A stretch of DNA of 64,000 nt from Thamnaconus septentrionalis (GCA_009823395.1 CM020510.1:14264273-14328272); one strand, 5' to 3'; shown: positions 1 to 11,644, numbered from the stretch's first letter. Program-made: numbers and translations. Notes: generated by a model not told the origin, from the sequence alone.

Positions 1-229
1 GGTCCCACACCATAAAAAACACCAACAAAAAAACAAACAAACAAACAAACAAAACTTCTAACAATGACACACGTGCATCAGGAAGGACGCCAGTGGATCG
101 ATTCTATTCTCTTGCCTGCTGCCATTTTCAGAAAGATGATCTTCCCAATATAAAGTTGTATGAATTCCCAAAAGTAGCACTGTTGAACCAAATGCAAGTT
201 AAATTTCCCACATTTTACCCCTTGTCAGG

Positions 230-660
230 TCACAATGACGGAAGTTTTGGAAATCGGTCGTTGTGACATGACAAAGGGCTGATTGTAGCTTATGTGTCAG
301 TGTTTTCTAATGACTGCATGTGTTGTGCTACCTGTCAATCAACTCTCCAGTAATGCTGGCAGAAAGAGCGCTAAAAAGCAGTTCAATGCCCTGTGTGACA
401 TCACAAGGGGAAGAGTTTTGACCCCTTTCCACAGACGTGGAGGATCCAACTAGGATTCAGTTTTAGCAGGAAGCTGTAAACAGAGGGCTAAGAGAGTGCT
501 TTCTTGAAATCCACAGTTTTTCTGGGGAGAAAGATTAATGGAATGAAGTTTTGAGAACAGTGTCAATGTGGGGCTTTTAAGGAGGGACAAACTCTAAAAA
601 TAAAGCTACTCATTTGTAGAGGAAGCTGCAAACACAGGGCTAAGCAGTCTGTTCCAAAAC
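230..660. repeat. Degenerate interspersed repeat with two copies of a ~24-nt motif
   Basis: The motif GGAAGCTGTAAACAGAGGGC followed by TAAG occurs at 469-492 and, with two changes (GGAAGCTGCAAACACAGGGC), at 621-644. A third version lies at 2486-2510. The segment also has CTGTGTGACATCACAAGGGG at 392-411, which resembles TGATGTCACAAAAGG near the third copy at about 2311. Shared blocks in the same order suggest an old dispersed repeat family, which I recall as common in percomorph genomes but cannot name. Confidence 0.45.
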
Positions 661-1442
661 AAAAATGTGTGAAGGGGTAGAATACTGGACCTTTCAAACT
701 AAATCAACAGTCAAACAAACCTAAAGTTTCTTTGCCGTCAACATCTGGTTCTTTACAAAGTCTGACTTACAGTTTATGTATTTCTTTTGGCACGACGGCA
801 TCGTCCTCTCTCAAACTACCTCGACCACACTCAATTCCTGCGGTGTTGTTTGACCTCGGCCTCATGCAAAACACCGCAAGGAGAGCAAAACACATCTCAA
901 GGTCGGTGAGAAACGGCGTCGCTCGCGCTCATCTCGGCGCTGTCAACAAAATGGAAAAAAAAAATAATAAAAAAAATAAAAAGAGTTCTCGGTCGAAATT
1001 TTTCAATATCAGTTATTCATTTCATTTATTTATTTATTTCGCTCCCCCCGATTTGAATTTAGAAATCCGCCGGCAAAAACTTGCGAGCGTCCTCAGATGC
1101 GCTTTTGAAGATCAGACCGGCGTCCGCGAGAAAACAAGAGCCATTATCAAAGCGCGCGGGAAGGACCCGATGCTTGTCATTTATCATGTCAATTATCAGC
1201 GTCACCCGGAGGAGGAGGAGGAGGGGAAAAAAAAAGAAAAAAAAAAGCCAGGCGAAGAAAACAACGGCGGATCGGGTCGCGGAAGGACTCCAATTTGAAT
1301 GCAGAGGAGACGTGAGTGCGGCGGGCAGACATGTCAAATCAAACGCTCTTGTGAGCATCAACCACTGATCAAGCCTGGCGCAATCAAGCGCAGCCTCTTC
1401 TCAGGGTGACATTTTCCTTCAGTCACTTCCTTCGGCCCAGTC

Positions 1443-1443
<1 letters not shown>

Positions 1444-1513
<70 letters not shown>
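1444..1513. repeat. Compound microsatellite (CCTG)n(TG)n
   Basis: About eight CCTG units run directly into about eighteen TG units. In the transcript orientation this reads (CA)n then (CAGG)n. It lies within intron 4. Confidence 0.95.
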
Positions 1514-1516
<3 letters not shown>

Positions 1517-2269
1517 AAAAGAAAAGCCACTCGTGGTGCCGTCTGAATGGCTCCGGCGGCATTAGCATCAGTAAAGCTGGCGACAATCAGGATAATATAG
1601 GTTCTGAAGTCACGCCGTGCGTCCCCGCGGCGGCGGAGGCGGCGCATGACAACTGCGCCGCCGGACGACTTGATTTTTTAATTAATGCGCGGCGCAGTTT
1701 GGAGGATTTGGACTGTAATTCAGGCTTTATTGACATTTATGGATCGTTATAAACCTTTTCTGCAGCAACCCTTGGGTTACTTGGTCGCATTAAACTGCAG
1801 CGAGGAGCGACAATTTTTCATCACATAACTCCAAGGTTATTTTCCTCTTTCTCATGAATGGCCTTTATTCTATTAAAACTCACGTTAAATATTGATAAAA
1901 CTAAAGGCTACACATCCCATTAAGAATTAATAACAGGTTCTGACAGAGAAAGTAGGAGAAATATTACTTAGAAGTTTGGCCGAGCGGCTGAGAAATGTTG
2001 AATATTGAGGTTTTTATTTTATCACATTGTGCTGCTGTTACGCAGAGGCGCCGACTTTAATAAACTAACCTTGGTAGTTGCACCACTTAGACAGCTGGAT
2101 ACTGCCACGACCGTGCGATAGTGCAAACGATTAAACCTTGAGTCCAATATAAGACAGAGAAATTATAGGCCCCATATCTTGCAAAATTTCTTTTACCAAT
2201 GTTTGTCGAGAATAATCTGTGTCAATAATCCTGCCTAGACATGAGAAAAATCTCTCCTTTACTCCTTTT

Positions 2270-2530
2270 GCCTGCTCCATTTTTTGAGTAAGTCAAACAA
2301 ACAGCCATTTATGATGTCACAAAAGGCAACCGATTACTCTCCCAGCTTGTGACAACACCTCCAAGCGGGTGCTAGTTCCTGCACCCCCCGGTGACCTTCT
2401 TCCTCCATCACCTCCCGAACATGTGAAGGGTGCAGCAAAGCTCTTTGGCAGGTCTCGTGTCAAAACCGAGCCCAGGGTTTTGACATGAGGCTGTAAACAG
2501 AGGGCTAAACATGCTGTTTTCTGAATAATC
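2270..2530. repeat. Second degenerate copy of the same interspersed repeat
   Basis: TGATGTCACAAAAGG at about 2311, then, after about 175 nt, GAGGCTGTAAACAGAGGGCT at about 2487 followed by AAACATGCTGTTTTCTG. The order and spacing of the blocks resemble the copy at 390-510. It has no coding potential. Confidence 0.4.
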
Positions 2531-3642
2531 AATCATGCGGCTCTGCTCCAGAGGTCCAGTCAGGGATCCCTAGGGAGTCAGAAAGAGCAAGCCCTAAACA
2601 AACAGCGAGGAGGGAGGAGATGCCGCAGTAGCCAAATTCAAAACCTTCACTTTTCAAACAAAAGCTCGTAAAATCTCTTTCAACCCGCCGCCGTGTTCCA
2701 CCTCTTACGACCGCATGCACATTTTTTAAAACCCCTCATTCACAGCCATCTGCCTCGTCCTCCAACGCGGCTCCACTTGAAATAATACGGCAGCTGTCAT
2801 TTATGCTAACAAGCGTTTTTGCCACCCAGCCTCTCTGGCCAGCGCCATAAAAACGGCAGCACAACCAGTTCGGCCAGTCCGAGAGCGCGTTGAAAATTCG
2901 GTGCGCCGAGAGAGACGAGCACGATCGGAACACGTGGATCAGAAAAAAAAAAACCCCAAAAAAACGGGCACGTCTCTTAATCTTAATGAATAGTTTAGCG
3001 CGGCATCCGTAATGAGCAGCGACTGGTGTTCGCCAGGGTCCGCGACTCGCCGGCGCTCTCCTCCGTGCACCCGCTGCCACTATGGATTAGCCTCGGCTCA
3101 GCGTGTCGCTGGCATTTCCGCTGATCCCGACCCGTCCCGTCGTCCCGGCCTCCCGCCACACAACACTTGACGAGTCATAAACAGAAATTGACTCCGACTC
3201 CTGTAGGGAGCGACCGGAGGCGCAGATGGCATTTACCTCGCTCGGGCTCGCTCTTGTCTAAATATTTCATCTCTGGACGAGCTAAATGAATCCTCTCCGT
3301 TCTAATACATATATAATCTGACAGCGGGCCCCGCAGATATCCACTCTGTGTAAATACGATATGACTAAAACCAATGAACCCCCCCCCGCCCCCACACCTC
3401 ATCCCGGCACGCTGTACAATAAGTACGAAATGAATAATTGATGACTCCTAATCATAACTGAGAGGTAATGAGGATTTTCACTCAGCTCCTGTGCTCTTTA
3501 ACCCCCTCCTCCACCCCCATCCCCCTCCCCTACCCCCCATCCTCAGTTTACAGCCTGCTAACCGCAGCAAAAAGTTTGTCGCCGTTTTAATAGTATTATT
3601 ACCATTATTTTTATTTTAAACCTAATGTTGTTCTGTCCTTAA

Positions 3643-3687
3643 AACACACACACACACACACACACAAACACACACACGCACAAACAC

Positions 3688-3753
<66 letters not shown>
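3643..3753. repeat. Long imperfect (CA)n microsatellite
   Basis: CA dinucleotides run for about 110 nt with a few AAA and CGC interruptions in the first half, followed by a run of nine C at about 3755-3763. This is the longest microsatellite in the window. Confidence 0.95.
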
Positions 3754-3755
<2 letters not shown>

Positions 3756-4032
3756 CCCCCCCCGGTGACAATTCATTATTCACGGCAGATATTTAAGCTA
3801 TTTTAAGTGTCAACAAGGGATGAAATGGCAACCGCAGTGGTGAAAAGTGAGTGGAAGGTAAATTTGTCAGGGCTGTTTGTTTAGCGGCTAACAGGAGCCT
3901 CGCCTCCCTGAACGCAGCTCCTCCAGATATATTCACAGCCTGATCACCGCATGGCGGAGCTCAGCAGCAGGAGGCCGAGGCGGGCGAGCAAGCAGGCGGG
4001 CGTGATGACACGGCTGGTTTACGCAGGCATGT

Positions 4033-4057
4033 CGGCAGGCAGGCAGGCAGGCAGGCG
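4033..4057. repeat. (GGCA)n microsatellite
   Basis: About six tandem GGCA units lie about 140 nt downstream of the exon 4 donor in transcript terms. Confidence 0.9.
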
Positions 4058-4196
4058 AAAACACACCCTAGAGCTCCTCCTCTCTAACCATGGCGACCTG
4101 GTTCACCCCAGTACGTATCGCCGACACGGCCGTGGTCGCCGCTCGGTTGCGGCAAAACGCCTCGGGAAACGGCGGAGTCGCTGTTATTCCACTGAC

Positions 4197-4334
4197 CTGT
4201 CAGCTCTTCTTCCCCTTTCATCCATCTGATGGAGGCGACGGGCTTGCTGCCGATGGCTGTGCAGGTGAGCTCCGTCTCATTGCCCTCGCTGACCACGTCC
4301 TCGCGGCTCTCGATGATCGGGCTGCCCGGCGGGA
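4197..4334 (-). CDS. cadm1: cadm1 exon 4: first half of Ig-like C2 domain 2
   Basis: This internal exon of 138 nt has the acceptor AATCTTCCCGTCCAG and the donor GTCAGT, with phase 1 at both ends. Joined to the last base of exon 3 it reads VPPGSPIIESREDVVSEGNE, then TELTCTAIGSKPVASIRWMK, then GEEELTG. It contains the first Ig2 cysteine (L-T-C-T), the S-K-P turn and the invariant core tryptophan (I-R-W). The human counterpart has the same VPP entry, SKP and IRW landmarks and the same exon length in codons. The human sequon at the cysteine (N-C-T) is missing, but an N-E-T sequon occurs four residues earlier. The next exon, which should contain the D-D-G...C motif closing Ig2, was not found in positions 1-4190 and probably lies off the window. 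Exon 3 ends 2.0 kb away at the higher-coordinate side. Confidence 0.94.
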
Positions 4335-6351
4335 CTGGACGGGAAGATTTTAGCATTTAGCAAAAGCACTCACCTGTCCGGCGCTTCATGCAAAATATCA
4401 AATATTTAATGAGTTCATTGGAGTATTATGCACGTCAGTGAGTCTGAAGCCGAACCCCTCGGACACTCGTGGATTCCATAAAATATTCTTCCGATTACAA
4501 ATTGAAAGCTACTATAATATAACATCAAATGGATGGCGACAAACCAAGACAGTGGCAGAATTACAAGGGAGAAAAGGACGTGAAGATAATTTCTATTTCT
4601 GTTACTACTGATTCCCATGTTCGCAGCCTGGCTGCGTGGAGTTTCCATGTTCCCCCTGTGGCTGTGTGGGCTGTCTTTGGTACTCCAGCTTCCTCTCACA
4701 GTACCAAGACAAGGACAGTAAGCTAATAGGCAACTCTAAACTATCCATAGTTGTGAAAGGTTGTTTGTCACCATGTGACCCTGCAATAAACTGGTATTTC
4801 GTTGGTGCGACCCAACCTTTTAAGTTGGCAGCAGCTTAATGGATGGATCGACATACTGTCAAACTACAAGCTAACAGGCAAAGTGTCTCTTTCGTTTTTG
4901 TCGGAAAATGTGCTGAAGGATGGATTTGACATCATCACATCTTCTGCTAAACTGGTTTTCACCTAATTTGTTCTCTGGCAACCCTTCCATCTAAGCAACA
5001 GTCTCAGGTAGAAAAGAAGCAACATCATGTTTCTCCCTGAGAAGAAAAAAAATGTTCAGGAAATAAACTGCTGCCCCGGCTTTGACGCCGAGGGCAAACT
5101 CCTCTCCTCTGAGTGAGAGCTCCGTCTCCGCTACGGAATGCACGGTGTGCTCCGGTAGCCGAACTGGGAACCCTCTGACTGATGCTACACCGAACCCCCT
5201 GATTGTCTTCAGTTGACCCCGAGAGGAAAACTGCAGCGTCTGAATGGGACGGAAACGTCGATACCTGACAAGCTCGGCATGAAAAGCCTTTGGATGAGTG
5301 GACCACACTAATAAACACGGAGCCCATTCATCACATCCAGCCCGTTTCAACGGTCAACTGCCATATTCCTCGTCTGTACAAGCATTTTGGCGCCGACGGA
5401 AGCGCACGTCTAATGTGACGTGACGTGAGCGCCGACTGTGCAGCAGAGGGAAGTGCAACAAACAGGTGACTTTTCCAGCGGAGGGCTATTTATGTCACCA
5501 GAAACACACATTTGAAACAAATTATTTTGATGCGCAGCACTTCTGCTTTCGGCAGCACGTGTTCAGCTGGTATCCGGCGCTCTGGGCTTCATTACATGCT
5601 GCCTTGAAGGATTTCTCGCCGTTTTCTGTGAGTTAGCACAAGGCAGAAACTTGACGAAAATGCTTAATTCATACAGTTTCGTACGATTGCATCTGATACA
5701 ATTAAAAAACAAAAAAAAAGAGTAACGGTCCCCCCCCCCTCCGACCTCGTGCATCCGTCAGAGCAGCGACTCGCTGAACTCTGCTCCCCTGGAAGCCGAA
5801 GAGTCAGCGGGGCGTTTATCTCAAGGGCCCTTCAGTGCAACCCTCCGTTTTAGAAACGCTGCAGCTAGGTTTCAATTGTACAACTAGAGTAATTACTTTT
5901 AAGTGCTTTTAATTCTTTTCAATCCCCCGGGATGTCTGCATGTATAATAAAGCTTAACTAGAGTAATTTCGCTGCAAAGCATCAAAGTGTGGCACAGCTG
6001 ACTCTCAATGGGGGGAAACGTTGGGAGCAGCCAAGTCAACATTCAGTGGGATTCACAGAGTCAACACAGCTGCCAAAACCAACACGGCCTGAACCGTCAG
6101 CTTCAGCATCTGCTCCTTTTTCATTTCGTCTTTTTTTTTTTGGGTTGCGTTACGCTGTTGAGCAGCGCAAATGCCTAATTGGCAGACATTTTGTTGCACT
6201 CGCTAAGATAACAGGATCGGAGATTAACCTTATTTGACGGCGGGCGTCGATGATAGGAAACACAAAAAAGAAAAGAACAAAAAAAAAAAGGAGGAGGAAC
6301 TGCGTCCCGTGCGTGTGCGTGAGGGTCGCACATGGCCCCCGTCACACCTAC
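4335..6351 (-). other. Intron 3 of cadm1 (2.0 kb)
   Basis: This intron lies between the two exons coding for the end of Ig1 and the start of Ig2. It contains the L2-like LINE tail at about 4634-4852, a C run at about 5729-5738, and otherwise unique DNA. The 3' splice site end (close to 4335) has a short pyrimidine tract. No additional exon was recognised. Confidence 0.85.
4634..4852 (+). mobile_element. Degenerate L2-type LINE 3' tail
   Basis: The sequence GTGGAGTTTCCATGTTCCCC, then GTACTCCAGCTTCCTCTCAC, then CAACTCTAAACTATCC, then CACCATGTGACCCTGCAATA, ending ATGGATGGATCG, follows the well-known fish L2/Maui-like 3' region (GGAGTTTGCATGTTCTCCC...TACTCCGGCTTCCTCCCAC...GACTCTAAATTGTCC...CCTGCGATA...GGATGGATGG), recalled from memory. 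The terminal GGAT repeats mark the 3' end, so the insert is in plus orientation, antisense to cadm1. It is truncated at its 5' end and diverged. Confidence 0.7.
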
Positions 6352-6504
6352 CCAGGACCGTGATGTCTGCGTAGGCTTCCTGAGGAGGATCCGTGTAGAG
6401 CTGGCACACATAGCGTCCCTCATCGGAAAGTGACACATTGGACAGAGACACCCGCAGTTCGTTGTCAGTGAAATTCACCAGCTGGAACCGGCTGTCCTTC
6501 AGAG
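6352..6504 (-). CDS. cadm1: cadm1 exon 3: second half of Ig-like V domain 1
   Basis: This internal exon of 153 nt has the acceptor CTGTATCCCCGCAG and the donor GTAGGT, with phase 1 at both ends. Together with the last base of exon 2 it begins [20 protein letters not shown], then [20 protein letters not shown], then [11 protein letters not shown], with a final split glycine/valine codon. The D-E-G-R-Y-V-C motif is the canonical second-cysteine motif of a V-type Ig fold and closes the disulfide with the cysteine in exon 2. Sequons N-F-T and N-V-S lie 12 residues apart, at the same spacing as the two human CADM1 sites in this exon. The whole exon follows human CADM1 with scattered conservative changes. 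In the transcript a (TG)16 tract lies about 45 nt upstream of its 3' splice site. The flanking introns are 5140 nt upstream and 2017 nt downstream. Confidence 0.95.
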
Positions 6505-6544
6505 CTGCGGGGATACAGGAGGAGACGGTGAGGATTCAGAGTGC

Positions 6545-6548
<4 letters not shown>

Positions 6549-6581
<33 letters not shown>
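6549..6581. repeat. (CA)16 microsatellite just upstream of the exon 3 acceptor
   Basis: A perfect (AC)n tract. In the transcript it reads (UG)n and lies about 45-77 nt upstream of the 3' splice site at 6504/6505. Confidence 0.95.
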
Positions 6582-6584
<3 letters not shown>

Positions 6585-9500
6585 GAGAAGGGAGGTGGGA
6601 GAGTGGCGAGAATGAGAGAGGGGACGGCGGCAGACGGGGGAGCGTCCAGGAGAAAATGAGAAAGAAGCCTCGTCGGCGAGCGGGAGGTGGAGGGAGAGGC
6701 GAGCGCCGCCTCCACCTCTCCCTCCACCTCCTCCGCACCCCCCTCCGAACCCCTTTTTTGTTCGCTTTCTCCCCTAATTGAGTAAAAGAAAAGCGAGTTT
6801 CCAAATGATTCATACAAGTTGATTTATAAAGCAGCTTTACAGTCCAGGGAGCACTCGCAGAGACAGGAAAGTGTGAAGAGCGCTCATGAGGACTCCTAAC
6901 AAGCTGGGAACTCTTAAGAAATGGACTGCTGCTGGTCACGGATGGATGCGTCGAGCCCACATATTCCAGAAAAAGGCGAGGCATTCAAACATTCATAATG
7001 AATTAAATCAAAAGCGGGCGGCGGGCGCTGCCAGCCTGAAACTTGGAACATCAAAAAGTGGACTGGCAGCTGTGTACTAATGCAGGTATAGATCGGCTGG
7101 ATTCCCTTTTAATGTTGTCAGGCTGGGTTAGCGCGCCGCCTCCCGACGAGTGCTCTCCATTCGGGTCAGCCCTCGTCCCCCAGCGCTCTTTACATAAACA
7201 GCTTAGCTTGATTTGATTGGGAGCTCTTTTGATGTTCTCTAACCTGCCTCTTTATTATTATCATTTTTTCCCCCCACCACCCCCCCAATCGAAACCCTCC
7301 ACCGTGTCTGTTGAACTAACAAACCCCACTCGGGCACCTGTTTAAAGCGCAGTGACTTTGTTATTTCCCCGGGGGGCGTTTACTCTTAGCGTAGCGATCA
7401 TTACCCGAGGCCTCGGGCCAGCGTCGACATGAACGCTGAAAATTGAAATCTCAGCCCTTTAGCGCTCGTCCTGACGTCGGTGGCGGCTCGGGCGACTTTC
7501 TAATCCATGTCACCATTAAGGAGTTTCACAGACGGAGAGTTTCACCCAGTGGGAGCCCGGAGCGGCCAAGACTTCGAAAAATAAAACGCAAAAAACAAAC
7601 AAAATATTTCCATACTGCTAATGTGGCGCCGTCCGAGTGAGGCGAGAGATGCTGCGGGAGAAATTTGCAAGTTGAGCGAGGTTAGTTCACAGGCTGCTGC
7701 AACGCGCAGAATATTTTGGAGAAAACGTGGAGTCGGAATCACCGTTTCGAAACTAATTGGACAGCCGAGGCTTACCAACACTTGGGCGACGCCACATGAG
7801 CAGTATGTTATGCTTCTGAGAACTCTTACGTAGCTCATGAAGTGCTACCGCAGCCTCCACCGACATCAGGCTGAGCAGCAGTTTTTATTTTGGGTACAGA
7901 ATCTCCCCGGACCCCAATTCTGTATTAGAATTCATGAACTCTCCAAAAGTTTCTCCTGAAAGTGAAACAATGACACTGAGATACTTTGGGAGCCGAAACA
8001 CCTGCTCAGGCTGAAAGCCCTTCACCCCTAAAATGCTATATATAGATTACAACGAGTCTGTCTCATAACCACTCGACTGCGTACATAAAGTGAAGGAAGA
8101 GCATTTGTACAATTTCCTTGAACGTGTCCATGTATTAAGGTTGCGGATGAAGATTGTTTGGGATGATCTGATTTTCTTTCCTCCTCTGAAAGCGTTTTGG
8201 CAAATAAAATGTCACAAAATATCACCACAGCCTCCAAAATCCCACGTTGGTGTAATTAGCTCGCTTGCGTTTCAGACCAAATGTCCAAAAAACCCCACAG
8301 ATACCCAGCTGAGACCAAGACAGCAACCAAATATTCACATTCTCGTGAATCACTGGATCCTGGATTGGCTGAAAAAAGGACTATTATGAAAAAACATTAT
8401 TTTTTCATCTAAGAGTGAAGATTGCATTTTTATGAAAAAACTATCCTGTCTTATTATGACATATTTTTGTGTTTTGTCTTTTAAGTTTTTACAACACTTG
8501 ATGTGACCATAAATCAGCTGAAGTTTAGTGGCAAATTTGCGAAGATGTTATTTTTCCTAATTGTGGCCCCATTGTTAAAGCTCAAAGATCTTTTTCCCAT
8601 CTGCGCCAACCTTGATAACTTGCAGAGTAACTAAGGCGATAAGTAACTGATGAAAGACTACTATGAAAACATTACCCAGCGTGACTTTCTGACTGAAAGC
8701 AATACGTTCTAACATAGACCGGTTTTCTATCTTGTAGCCAAGAGCTTCAGAGGAACGCTGTAAGAAGTGTTCCAATTAATCTCACTGGCAGCAAGTGGAA
8801 GGACGCGCAAGTTCTGCTCTGCAGGTTTGAGACCTGACAAAAAATACCAAACAAAAGAAAACAGGCAAACTTTGGAAGAAAAGTAAACGTTGCACTTCGG
8901 ACTGACAGGGAGCAGGTACTTGGGAGCTGAAATGAAGGTCAGCTAGCAGAGTATGTAGCGCCTTACAGCATTGCTCCCGAGGAATGAATAACGCCGTGAC
9001 ATCACATCAGCATCCTCAGAGGTTACCTCTGGAGATAACAGCTCGTTTGTACCATTTCAGATGACAACTCGGCCAAATTGCATGTCATTCCGCATCTATC
9101 TGGCAGAATAGATGAGTCATCCCGGGAACGCTGGCTCAGCCTTCGTGCCTGCTACATTATTCGTCTTTATTTGCCGCAACAGAAATGTGTTCATTTGGCC
9201 TTCACCGTTACTGTACACCCCCCCCCACTCAAAAAAACAAGACTGTTTTGGTATTTGCGTGCGTCTCAGTTTCTGCGGCTGTCGCTCGTAGCTGCTATTC
9301 TTGCAGCTCGCCGTCCGTCTCCGTGTCAGCGCTGTTTACCTGCTTGTACACAAAGATGTGCCACAGTGTGTATCGGGCCTGTTGACAGCTAACAATGCCT
9401 CTGGCTGAGGGGGATGTTGGGGGGGGGTCCCCGCAGAGCCAACAGTCCTATAGGAGCTGAGCGTGAGCGGGCGGCGGCGGACCACCAGCCTCCATCACAA

Positions 9501-10128
9501 AGAACACAAACAAGCAGCTCAATAACACTTTAGCTGCCAGAAGGCTGCCATATATTAAGATCTAATGGCAGATAAACAAAAACACCTTTAGTGTTTGGCA
9601 CTTGACAATGAAAGCGCATTGATTAAGCAAGGGGGAGAAAAAAGCGTGTTTACAGACTCATGCGGGGCAGATTAATAAAGGATGAAGAGTAAAAGGTTGT
9701 CAAAAGCCAGTGGAAAGATTTCCTTAACAGTTCGGCGCTAAAGAAAAATCGATTGTTAGCCTGGCAGCGTTCAAGAGGCGCTTATTTATTATTCCTGTTT
9801 TCAGACTAACATGATCCCAGTCTCTGTCTCCCCCTTTGGTGTCAGGATAAATATTTTCACATTATGGAAGACAACATGACCTATTCTTCATGTTGAATCC
9901 ACTCCTCTGTGCCATGCTGAGCTATCGGTGCTTTTGACAAATGTGGCCAGGATGTGTATTCAGGCTCCCCCGGTACGTTTCCAAGGGAGAAAATGGAACA
10001 CACATCTCGCTAGCTCGACTTGTGAAATGACATCTGGGATGCAATATAGAATGAAATGAGCAGTGTTTCTTGTTAACCTTGAATCTTGGCTCGGATCCCA
10101 GATACAAAAAGTGCAAGGAGGAGGGAGG

Positions 10129-10153
10129 AAAAAAAAAAAAAAAAAAAAAAAAA
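10129..10153. repeat. Poly(A) run
   Basis: 25 consecutive A on the plus strand after a GGAGGGAGG purine stretch. It reads as poly(U) in the cadm1 transcript. No retroelement body was recognised beside it. Confidence 0.9.
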
Positions 10154-11644
10154 CGGAGACAAAAACTCACCTGAAGCAGAGGGAGAGCATATGCTCATGC
10201 ATAATCATAATGTTCAATATCCTAATCTAAGAGATTATCGTAAAATCGAACAGTGACAAGGACACAGAAGTATCCCAATTACGGCAGCGCTGTGTATTAT
10301 CTCATAATAATCTTGCCGCATTCTGAGCTTAATGACTTTTGTATAAGAGCCAAGGAGTCAAGGACAGATGACGTCACACCCTTGCAGATCATCTGCAACG
10401 AGTTTTACCGGAAACCTTCACTGCCTTGTGAAAATAGATAAATAAATAAAAATGACTGACTGCTTTGTGTACAAATATAAAATGTGCACTCACAAGCATT
10501 GTGATAAACAAAATAAAACAATAACGCTGCACGCAAGACGTGATGAAGATATTAGTTATCACAGGGATAAAGAAAGAAAAAAGAAAGAGAAAGAGAAAGA
10601 AAGAAATGCAACAAGAATGAAGCAGAAGAGAATATTTTTCTCATGCAGTGAGCAAAGCTTAGCATTTAACTGCTCGGATATTTGGTGAAGAGCAGCAAAT
10701 TGCACATTTAATTATAGGTTTCCCTCGTGAAAGTACTTCATGAAAGAAGCAAACAGCAGGGAATGAAAATAAGTCTAGAAAAGGTTACAAAGGCCACATT
10801 CAAATTTCAGAATAATATTTGTATTAAACAACCTGGAAACAAGTGTTTGGAAATATGAAAATGCCGCCGCCTAAACAAAAACACTGTTTAAAATGTAACT
10901 GGAGACAAGTGTGATTATCTGCAGACAAACTGTGGTCAGCGTTCGCGGTCCGTCTTATTGAGACCTGATGTGTGGATTTAATAATCACACGCGTGCACTT
11001 ATGACAATAGGTTATGACAATGGGAAATCAAATTTCCGTGAACACCAACGCTGGTCTACCAGGAAACAATCTGTTTCGCTGGTTTCCACCGCCCTCTGCG
11101 ATGATGTCGATGGCTGCATTTATAAATAAGGCACAGCGTGAAATACATGGGAGCGTTTACACGAGGGTCAGTCATCGTTACTGAAGGACGAAAAAGCAGC
11201 TGCGTGTCCTCGCAGCCGCAGCGAGGGAACCAGGGGGCCTTCAAGGACACTCCTTTCATAGCCAATCACGCTGTCCTCTGTTACAAATGAACATGTTTAC
11301 CTGCAGAATATTGGACTGTGCGTCTTTTGAGCTGCAAGGAAATGATCAAGATTCAACATGATAAGTCAGTGTTTTTATTCTTGTGTCTGCCTGTCTCATT
11401 GAATGTTTAAACAAAAAAAAAAAGAAAACACATAGGCGCAGCCGAGCGGCTCTACATCCAATGTTCTTTTTTTCACTTTTAATATCTTTTTTTTTAATGC
11501 GCATCTGGGAAGTGGGCGATGGGCCACAACCACTTACGTCTTGATCCACTGTTTTAGAACAGAAGATTTTTTTTCCTTCGGAGGCAAACCGTTTCACCGC
11601 TCACGAATTTTCGATGCGTCGATATCAGGCCGCCGTGCACTCAC

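Larger units (their letters stand above)
1..4196 (-). other. Intron 4 of cadm1 (partial)
   Basis: This is the start of the intron downstream of exon 4, cut by the window edge. No continuation of Ig2 (no D-D-G...C-type motif) was recognised in either strand. It holds an (AAAC)n run at about 24-55, copies of an interspersed repeat near 230-660 and 2270-2530, compound (CCTG)n(TG)n at 1444-1513, a 111-nt imperfect (CA)n tract at 3643-3753 and (GGCA)n at 4033-4057. The stretch from about 1560 to 3600 is otherwise unique, and parts of it (1660-1760, 2800-3060, 3170-3470) resemble conserved non-coding DNA in being rich in TAAT cores, but this cannot be shown from one sequence. Confidence 0.7.
6505..11644 (-). 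other. Intron 2 of cadm1 (5.1 kb)
   Basis: This intron splits the Ig1 domain. It holds the (CA)n tract next to exon 3, a poly(A) run at 10129-10153, short A-rich and CT-rich runs, and a CTATATATAG sequence at 8036-8045 that matches the MEF2 consensus. About 6880-7450 and 10240-10450 are unique, TAAT-rich sequence that could be conserved non-coding DNA. No exon or other gene was recognised. Confidence 0.85.

Noticed and set aside
789..825. Minus-strand REDDAVV-like peptide, tested as the missing second half of Ig2 (D-D-G...C motif)
   Set aside because: The frame stops shortly on one side, no cysteine follows, and no acceptor/donor pair in phase 1 fits.
1477..1513. Open frames made of repeated VCVCVC, THTHTH or RERERE residues in microsatellites across the window
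   Set aside because: They are translations of (TG)n, (CA)n and (GA)n repeats and not proteins.
1972..1995. TTTGGCCGAGCGGCTG, resembling a tRNA-Ser/Leu A box, found here and again at about 14077
   Set aside because: No B box (GGTTCGAATCC) follows at the right distance at either place and no cloverleaf can be drawn. It is neither a tRNA gene nor a clear tRNA-derived SINE.
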